From an uncultured Mediterraneibacter sp. (GTDB taxonomy: Bacteria > Bacillota > Clostridia > Lachnospirales > Lachnospiraceae), in contig CAKRWZ010000056.1 of assembly GCA_934418295.1 (NCBI GenBank), positions 1 through 11,839 of the forward strand: DNA of 11,839 nt, given 5' to 3'. This document shows positions 7,346 through 11,839 of this stretch, piece after piece. Below the pieces are notes generated by a model. It saw only the letters and a list, made by a program, of their open reading frames with translations. It made no database searches and was not told the DNA's origin. Numbering within the stretch: position 1 is the stretch's first letter; each line of letters begins with the position of its first letter. Both the position numbers and the translations under genes were made by a program.

Positions 7346-7984
7346 ATGAAAAAGCACAGCTTTTTAGCGGTGTTGGTTCTGGGGCTGTTTCTGGCGGCTG
7401 CGTTCCCGGTATATGCAGCAGGACAGAATGCGTTTACATTACCATTGACAGTGACCTGGGGACAGGGCGGACTGAGCAAAGGTATGACCTATCGGTTGAC
7501 GTTGAAAGGAACGGAAGAGGGAACGCCCATGCCGGAGGAAGGTCAGAAAGAATACAGCCTGACATTGACTCAAAATGAAAAAATTTCACAGCTGCCGGAG
7601 ATCATTTACCAAAAGCCGGGAGACTACAGATACGTGTTGGAGCTGACCCGGGAAGACGGGAAACAGATAGCCGTTTATTATTTGCATGTCATGGCGGTAA
7701 ACGGTGAAAACGGCGAGCTTGAAGTGAACACGGCGATCCGCGGCGGAGAAACGGACGGGGAGAAAACAGACCGGATTACTTTTGTGGACGAGGACCAGAA
7801 AGATCCGGGTACGCCGGTTCAGCCGGCGGCCCCCGATAAAGGGGAAAATGCTTCCCAAAAGACCAGCCGTGTCAAAACAGGTGATGACGGACGAATGGCT
7901 CCATGGCTGACCCTTTTGCTGGTAAGCGTGATCGCAGCAGTATGGGGATTTTCCGAGAAACGAAAGAGAACGGGCAAGTTCTGA
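7346..7984 (+). CDS. Small base/anchor pilin, FctB-like
   Basis: A 212-aa secreted protein expected to sit at the pilus base and carry it onto peptidoglycan. It has a signal peptide (1-24/25, VYA-A), a single pilin-type beta domain (about 28-150, with PGDYRYVLEL at 91-100), a Pro/Gly/Asp-rich linker (about 152-172), sorting motif RVKTG (175-179), a hydrophobic helix and a basic tail. A Pro-rich tail before the sorting signal is typical of FctB-type base pilins. The isopeptide triad looks incomplete: Glu99 is present, the usual terminal Asn is Asp148 (ITFVDED), and the expected first-strand Lys is not found (TVTW, 35-38). The start is supported by AAGGA at 7331-7335. It is the last gene of the operon and is followed by a hairpin. 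Assignment rests on position, size and architecture more than on sequence identity. Confidence 0.8.
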   Translation: MKKHSFLAVLVLGLFLAAAFPVYAAGQNAFTLPLTVTWGQGGLSKGMTYRLTLKGTEEGTPMPEEGQKEYSLTLTQNEKISQLPEIIYQKPGDYRYVLELTREDGKQIAVYYLHVMAVNGENGELEVNTAIRGGETDGEKTDRITFVDEDQKDPGTPVQPAAPDKGENASQKTSRVKTGDDGRMAPWLTLLLVSVIAAVWGFSEKRKRTGKF

Positions 7985-8008
7985 CAATAAAATATGAAAA
8001 AATACAAG

Positions 8009-8060
8009 ATACCGGTCTTCTGAAGGCAGAAAAATCTGCGATTCGGAAGGTCGGTATTTT
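8009..8060 (+). terminator. Nested hairpin terminator of the pilus operon
   Basis: The outer arms at 8009-8020 (ATACCGGTCTTC) and 8046-8057 (GAAGGTCGGTAT) form 12 continuous pairs including two G-T wobbles. Inside is a second hairpin, GCAGA-AAAA-TCTGC (8026-8039). A short T-run (8057-8060) follows, and an A-run precedes the structure. It starts 25 nt after the base pilin stop and before hcp, as expected for an intrinsic terminator, though the T-run is short. Confidence 0.7.
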
Positions 8061-8082
8061 GCTGCCGATGTGTATATTTTAG

Positions 8083-8129
8083 TTTGGGCGGTCGATACTA
8101 TATCCCAAAAAGAAGGGTGGTTGGGATAT
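8083..8129 (+). promoter_or_regulatory. hcp leader: inverted repeat spanning RBS and start codon, with possible -10 and competing pairing
   Basis: ATATCCCAA (8100-8108) and TTGGGATAT (8121-8129) form a perfect 9-bp inverted repeat with a 12-nt loop. The loop holds the AAGGGTGG ribosome site, and the right arm includes the first two bases of the hcp ATG. Upstream, TTTGGG (8083-8088) can pair with CCCAAA (8104-8109) instead, which would free the start codon. A TACTAT (8096-8101) resembles a -10 box but has no good -35 at 17 nt. If that -10 is used, transcription would start around 8107 and the dyad would act as a DNA operator, not as RNA. Which of the two applies cannot be decided from the sequence. 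Confidence 0.5.
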
Positions 8130-9801
8130 GAGCAACAATATGGAACTGGGCTATGAAATGTTCTGCTATCAGTGTGAACAGACGGCAAACGGAAAAGGAT
8201 GTACGAAAGCTGGGGTCTGCGGAAAAACGCCGGAGATCGCCAATCTGCAGGATCTGTTGATCTTTCAGCTGAAAGGGATCAGCTGGTACGGTAAAAGACT
8301 GTCGGAGGCAGGAAAACAGACGGATAAAAAAGTGATCTGTTTTTTGGAAAATGTACTTTTTACTACCCTTACCAACGTGAATTTTGACGCAAAGGTACAC
8401 GTGGAATTGTTGAAAGAGTCGCAGAAAATAAAGGAAGTGCTCCGAGATGCGTCAGAATCCGCAGAAAGGCAGCCGCTTTGTGCTGTTTATGATCTGCCGG
8501 AAACCAAGACCGAAATGTTGCAGGACACCCCGATGGCGGGGATCATGTATGACAAGAAGCTGGATCCGGACATCCGTTCTCTGCGGCAGACCATTCTCTA
8601 TGGTCTGAAAGGAATCAGTGCATACGGCCACCAGGCGCGGGAGCTGGGTTATGCCAGTGATCAGGTGGATTCTTTTTATGTAGAGGCGTTGGAAGCCCTG
8701 ACGGATGACCGGCTTACGGTGGAAGAATTGATCCGTCTGACGATGCGCACCGGAGAAGTGGCGATAGAGGTGATGAAAAAGCTGGATGAGGCGAACACAA
8801 CGGTTTACGGAGATCCTTCGCCGCGCAAGGTGAATGTCCACATGAAAAAGGGCCCGTTTATCGTAGTGTCCGGGCATGATCTGAAAGATCTGGAGATGCT
8901 TTTGAAACAGGCAGAAGGGACCGGCGTTCAGGTATATACCCACGGGGAGATGCTGCCTTGCCATGGGTATGAGGGACTGAAAAAATATCCGCATCTTGCA
9001 GGCAATTTCGGCGGCGCCTGGCAGGATCAGCAAAAACAGTTTGACCATCTGCCGGGATGCATCCTGATGACGACAAACTGCCTGATGCGCCCCAGAGAGA
9101 GCTATAAAGACCGGATATACAGCACAAACGTAGTGGGCTGGGAAGGGGTCAAACATATCGAGAAAAAAGAGAATGGAGAGAAAGATTTTAGCGAGATCAT
9201 CCGGCAGGCACAAGAATTGGGAGGTTATCCAAAGGATCAGGAGATGCAGGAGATCCTGGTGGGATTCGGCCATGAGGCAGTGTCACGTTACATCGGAGAG
9301 ATCGTAGCGGCGGTAAAGGCAGGGAAAATCCGACATTTCTTCCTGATCGGAGGCTGCGACGGAGCCAGACCCGGGAGGAATTATTTTACAGAGCTGGCGG
9401 AAATGGTGCCGAAAGATTGCATGATCCTGACGCTGGCCTGCGGGAAATATCGGTTTAACAAGCTGGATTTCGGGGAAGTGGCAGGTCTGCCCAGACTTCT
9501 GGACATCGGACAGTGCAACGATGTATACTCGGCGATCCAGATCGCAGTGGCGCTGGCGGATGCTTTCGATACGGACGTGAATGCGCTTCCCCTGTCGTTG
9601 ATCATCTCATGGTATGAACAAAAGGCAGTTGCCGATCTGCTGGCACTTTTGAGCCTGGGGATCAAAGGAATCTATCTGGGACCGACGCTGCCGGCATTTT
9701 TAAGTCCCAATGTATTGCAGTATCTGACGGATACCTTTGATCTGCGCATGATCAGTGATCCCAAAGAGGATCTGAAAAGTTGTTTGAAACAAAATATATA
9801 A
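8128..9801 (+). CDS. hcp: Hybrid cluster protein (hydroxylamine reductase / NO reductase, prismane protein), class I
   Basis: A cytoplasmic Fe-S enzyme of 557 aa that protects against nitrosative stress. Hcp proteins reduce hydroxylamine in vitro and nitric oxide in vivo. The N-terminal cluster motif is Cys13-x2-Cys16-x8-Cys25-x5-Cys31, the pattern of class I enzymes of strict anaerobes. The hybrid 4Fe-2O-2S cluster ligands are all found: His250, Glu274 (HGEM), Cys318 (TTNCL), Cys410 (GGCDGARPGR, the persulfide position), Cys438 (LACGKYRFN), Cys463 (IGQCND), Glu497 and neighbouring Lys499 (WYEQKA). Spacing agrees closely with Desulfovibrio Hcp (244, 268, 312, 406, 434, 459, 494, 496). The start is supported by AAGGGTGG 8 nt upstream. 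No reductase partner (Hcr) gene is adjacent, as usual in anaerobes. It is flanked by terminators, so it is probably transcribed alone. It has no evident functional tie to the pilus genes. Confidence 0.97.
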   Translation: MSNNMELGYEMFCYQCEQTANGKGCTKAGVCGKTPEIANLQDLLIFQLKGISWYGKRLSEAGKQTDKKVICFLENVLFTTLTNVNFDAKVHVELLKESQKIKEVLRDASESAERQPLCAVYDLPETKTEMLQDTPMAGIMYDKKLDPDIRSLRQTILYGLKGISAYGHQARELGYASDQVDSFYVEALEALTDDRLTVEELIRLTMRTGEVAIEVMKKLDEANTTVYGDPSPRKVNVHMKKGPFIVVSGHDLKDLEMLLKQAEGTGVQVYTHGEMLPCHGYEGLKKYPHLAGNFGGAWQDQQKQFDHLPGCILMTTNCLMRPRESYKDRIYSTNVVGWEGVKHIEKKENGEKDFSEIIRQAQELGGYPKDQEMQEILVGFGHEAVSRYIGEIVAAVKAGKIRHFFLIGGCDGARPGRNYFTELAEMVPKDCMILTLACGKYRFNKLDFGEVAGLPRLLDIGQCNDVYSAIQIAVALADAFDTDVNALPLSLIISWYEQKAVADLLALLSLGIKGIYLGPTLPAFLSPNVLQYLTDTFDLRMISDPKEDLKSCLKQNI

Positions 9802-9805
9802 AGAA

Positions 9806-9840
9806 AACGTCCGTTTTTTAAAAGAAATGGACGTTGTCTT
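9806..9840 (+). terminator. Probable terminator after hcp
   Basis: AACGTCC (9806-9812) pairs perfectly with GGACGTT (9829-9835). The stem can extend inward through the T-run and A-rich stretch with G-T wobbles to about 13-14 pairs. It begins 4 nt after the hcp stop. The downstream GTCTT is only mildly T-rich, so efficiency is uncertain. The right arm overlaps the -35 region of the next promoter. Confidence 0.6.
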
Positions 9841-9862
9841 GCAATATATCTTCTGTTATACT
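9834..9862 (+). promoter_or_regulatory. Promoter of the orphan surface protein gene
   Basis: TTGTCT (9834-9839, 4 of 6 to the -35 consensus), a 17-nt spacer and TATACT (9857-9862) preceded by TG-N (9854-9856) form a good sigma-A extended -10 promoter. It predicts a leader of about 100 nt before the ATG at 9972. The first two bases of the -35 box are the last two bases of the hcp terminator stem. Confidence 0.6.
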
Positions 9863-9971
9863 TATCAAAGAACAATCAAAAGTCCATAAGAGTTGAGCGC
9901 TATGGAAAAACAAGTGAAAAGAAAGGAAACGTGTGATAAGAAACAGAAGGATTATCATGCAAGGGGAGAAA

Positions 9972-11669
9972 ATGAAAAAGAAATCACGGATCGGCATCTG
10001 CCTGTGCATGTGTATGGCAATGCTGTTATCGGCATTCTCTTTTTACACAGAGGCTTATGCTTACGACAAGAACGAAGCGACACTGCACTTTAACAATCAT
10101 TCGTCTTTCCGGGACGGCGGGGCAATTTATCTGATCGATGGTGATTACTACAAGATAGAATTATGCAAAAAGGAGCTTGACGAAAACACGAATATAACTT
10201 ATACAAAAGTGGATCTGCCGGAATCCAATGATAAGAAGATCGACCTGAATGCCGACAGTTATTATCTGCGTGTCATTCCGTGTACGGAGTCTGGTGAATC
10301 TGAATCCGGCAGTGGGAATTTATGGAAGGTTAAATTATATATCGATGAAACGAGATTTGATCTTGGGGGCAATTCTTATGCTCCGCTTCAGTCAGCAAGG
10401 TACAACGGAACGATACAGGTCAGATTGGAAAAAGCGGACCAGCCTCCGGTGCCGCCAAGTTTTCCAGATGAGATCGCGATCCGTGCAAGCTATAACGGTT
10501 TCGGAATGGAAGTTTTCTTTAACAATAAACGGCTTGGGCAGGAAGCAAGCCAGATCACTGCAACCGGAAAAGGGTATGCCACCGGGTCCATCCGTAATTT
10601 GATCCAGATCAAACTGGCTTTCGGAGACGGAAATATTGAGTCGATCACGGTCAACGGGGATGAAATTCCAATCCCGGAAGGCACAAAGGACGAGCTCAGT
10701 TTTACTGTGGAACCGTCTTCCTTTTATAATATTGTGGTGAAGCGCCAGGATTCTTCGGGAGTTTCTAGAACGATTATCTGGGAATCCGACAAATCGGATA
10801 ATTCCGGGTTGAAAGACGACGAATTGCTGAAGCACGGGACGGTAGAGATTTTGGAAGTCCGGGATGCAGACGGTAATTCTATCGGGCTTGAAAACATAAA
10901 GCAGGATACGACAAAAAATGCAGGCTTCGCAGTGATTATTCCCGGATCCAAAGTCGTTTTCCGTCTGACACCGGATTATGGTTACCAGATGACTTCCGGC
11001 ACACTGGGCGGCGAAGCGCTGACAGCCCGGGATGAAACGTCTACATTTGAATATACGATGCCGGACGCCAACGTGCATATCAGCGGGATTTTTGAGAAAG
11101 TGGACAATAAAGTCGTAACGACTGTTCCGAATATAAAAAGTGGCGAGATCCAGATCGGCGATGCGGAGATTGCTTCCGGTTCTGTGGTTTTATCGGTAAA
11201 AGATGCAGAGCTTACAGATGCACAGAAAGCAAAGTTTGCCGATGCCGCAGAAGGCTATCAGATTTCGACTTACTTTAGCATGGATCTTGTGCAGGTATTC
11301 TATAAAGGGAATGCCGATGAGATTTGGAGCAACAGCCTGAATACTTTAAAGAGCGATGCGACCGTGAAACTCCAGTTGGCCAAAGGTTTGGACGGAAAGG
11401 ATATCGTGATCATCCACGAAAAGAAGGACGGAACTTATGAGGTGATCCCCACCACCTATGATGCCGACACGCAGACAATCACGTTCCGGACAACAAGCTT
11501 TTCTAACTACGCGATCGCAAGTAAAACAGATGCAATCGTTAAAGCGGAAAAACCAACTTCCGGTCAGGTAAAGACCGGGGATCGCAATCTGCTGGGATGG
11601 TATGCAGGGATCGTGTTATTCGCACTGCTTGCTATCGGCAGTACTTGGGCTGTGAAAAAGAAAAAATAG
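9972..11669 (+). CDS. Sortase-anchored surface protein with InlB-type repeat domain
   Basis: A secreted, wall-anchored protein of 565 aa from the ATG at 9972. That start has AGGGGAG just upstream and gives a clean signal peptide (1-30, AYA-YD); an in-frame ATG at 9933 would add 13 residues. Segments in order: an N-terminal beta-rich region (about 31-155) with two cysteines, a short Pro-rich hinge (QPPVPPSFP, about 157-165), a second beta-rich region, a divergent InlB B-repeat-like module (about 289-378, ending in MPDANVHISGIFE), and a C-terminal domain (about 390-516) ending in the EVIPTTYDADTQTITF...SNYAIA pattern common to clostridial surface proteins. Last come sorting motif QVKTG (532-536), a hydrophobic helix and KKKK. 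The ligand is unknown. It has its own promoter and hairpin, so it is not part of the pilus transcript. Its sorting signal matches that of the base pilin. It could be an independent adhesin or a pilus accessory; only the anchoring is well supported. Confidence 0.85.
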   Translation: MKKKSRIGICLCMCMAMLLSAFSFYTEAYAYDKNEATLHFNNHSSFRDGGAIYLIDGDYYKIELCKKELDENTNITYTKVDLPESNDKKIDLNADSYYLRVIPCTESGESESGSGNLWKVKLYIDETRFDLGGNSYAPLQSARYNGTIQVRLEKADQPPVPPSFPDEIAIRASYNGFGMEVFFNNKRLGQEASQITATGKGYATGSIRNLIQIKLAFGDGNIESITVNGDEIPIPEGTKDELSFTVEPSSFYNIVVKRQDSSGVSRTIIWESDKSDNSGLKDDELLKHGTVEILEVRDADGNSIGLENIKQDTTKNAGFAVIIPGSKVVFRLTPDYGYQMTSGTLGGEALTARDETSTFEYTMPDANVHISGIFEKVDNKVVTTVPNIKSGEIQIGDAEIASGSVVLSVKDAELTDAQKAKFADAAEGYQISTYFSMDLVQVFYKGNADEIWSNSLNTLKSDATVKLQLAKGLDGKDIVIIHEKKDGTYEVIPTTYDADTQTITFRTTSFSNYAIASKTDAIVKAEKPTSGQVKTGDRNLLGWYAGIVLFALLAIGSTWAVKKKK

Positions 11670-11708
11670 CAGAGGCTATACATTTTTAAAAATTTAGAGG
11701 AAAGTTTG

Positions 11709-11741
11709 GAAGGGGTGCCGCACAGTGTACGGCGCCCCTTC
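11709..11741 (+). terminator. Strong hairpin after the surface protein gene, possibly shared by convergent genes
   Basis: GAAGGGGTGCCG (11709-11720) pairs with CGGCGCCCCTTC (11730-11741): 12 pairs with one G-T wobble, GC-rich, and a 9-nt loop. It begins 40 nt after the stop codon. No clear T-tract follows on either strand. It lies between the surface protein gene and the end of a probable minus-strand gene, so it may stop transcription from both sides. Confidence 0.6.
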
Positions 11742-11773
11742 ACTGTTGCCAAGCATACGACATATCTGCCGGC
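11742..11773. other. Short intergenic segment, nothing recognised
   Basis: Thirty-two bases between the hairpin and the stop of the tentative minus-strand gene. No promoter, repeat or coding signal was seen. Confidence 0.4.
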
Positions 11774-11839
11774 CTAGATGGTTCCGGTGATGATCAAGGT
11801 GCTGATTCCCGGATTGGCGGTCCAGTTTCCTCGTGTGGT
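11774..11839 (-). CDS. Possible 3' end of a convergent unknown gene (partial)
   Basis: The complement has an open frame running in from the window edge for 21 codons to a TAG at 11776-11774, ending in NWTANPGISTLIITGTI. The alternating polar/hydrophobic residues suggest a beta-strand end. Its stop lies 32 nt from the strong hairpin at 11709-11741, as expected for a gene reading leftward into a shared terminator. The piece is too short to assign a family, and the plus strand is also open here (from ATG 11778), so the call is tentative. Confidence 0.35.
   Translation of the reverse strand, partial: TTRGNWTANPGISTLIITGTI

Noticed and set aside
9839..9862. TTGCAA (9839-9844) as -35 partner of TATACT
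   Set aside because: The spacer would be only 12 nt. TTGTCT at 9834-9839 gives 17 nt and the -10 is of the extended type.
9893..10093. Plus-strand small open frame overlapping the start of the surface protein gene
   Set aside because: It is out of frame with the signal-peptide-encoding gene and has no ribosome site of its own or recognisable product. It is best explained as a shadow in the leader.
11681..11692. Palindrome ATTTTTAAAAAT after the surface protein stop
   Set aside because: It is a low-complexity A/T stretch with no loop for a stable RNA hairpin. The GC-rich hairpin at 11709-11741 is the credible terminator.
11778..11839. Plus-strand frame from ATG 11778 running off the window
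   Set aside because: There is no ribosome binding site or promoter in the preceding bases. The minus-strand frame ending near the hairpin fits the layout better, though both are too short to settle.
1..11839. CRISPR array, insertion sequence, phage or toxin-antitoxin genes
   Set aside because: No regularly spaced repeats, transposase or integrase motifs, or small paired genes were seen. All gaps are under 150 nt and accounted for.

Overview
The window looks like chromosomal DNA from a gut-type anaerobic Firmicute, most likely a member of the Clostridia and plausibly Lachnospiraceae. This is inferred from gene content: a strict-anaerobe (class I) hybrid cluster protein, a class B pilus sortase, and surface proteins ending in the divergent sorting signals (xxDTG, VKTGD) common in Clostridia. 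The species cannot be named from the sequence.

Region 1 (about 69-7984, + strand) is a compact, apparently complete sortase-assembled pilus operon. Its order is: giant modular adhesin/tip pilin, signal-peptidase-like protein, backbone pilin, class B sortase, small base pilin. This is the order of the Streptococcus pyogenes FCT-3/T3 pilus locus (cpa - sipA - fctA - srtC2 - fctB). The match extends to residue level. The signal-peptidase-like protein has Asp and Gly in place of the catalytic Ser and Lys, as in streptococcal SipA. The backbone pilin keeps both Lys/Glu/Asn isopeptide triads of Spy0128. The genes are separated by 1, 35, 8 and 99 nt, and a long nested hairpin with a short T-run (8009-8060) closes the operon. 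The operon promoter lies upstream of the window.

Region 2 (8061-9840) holds hcp, encoding the hybrid cluster protein, with every expected cluster ligand present. Its leader carries a perfect 9-bp inverted repeat that loops the ribosome binding site and pairs across the start codon, plus an upstream segment able to pair with the same arm in a mutually exclusive way. A hairpin after the stop codon probably ends the transcript.

Region 3 (9834-11741) is a monocistronic gene for another cell-wall-anchored protein, with its own extended -10 promoter and a strong hairpin after it. Its sorting signal (QVKTGD) matches the base pilin (RVKTGD) and not the tip and backbone pilins, which share a TGI..(x)SNLPY pattern. 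The four surface proteins therefore fall into two sorting-signal classes, which suggests division of labour between the pilus sortase and a second sortase outside the window.

Region 4 (11742-11839) probably contains only the last 21 codons of a convergent minus-strand gene. No tRNA, rRNA, CRISPR array, insertion sequence or phage gene is visible, and no stretch longer than 300 bases lacks a gene.
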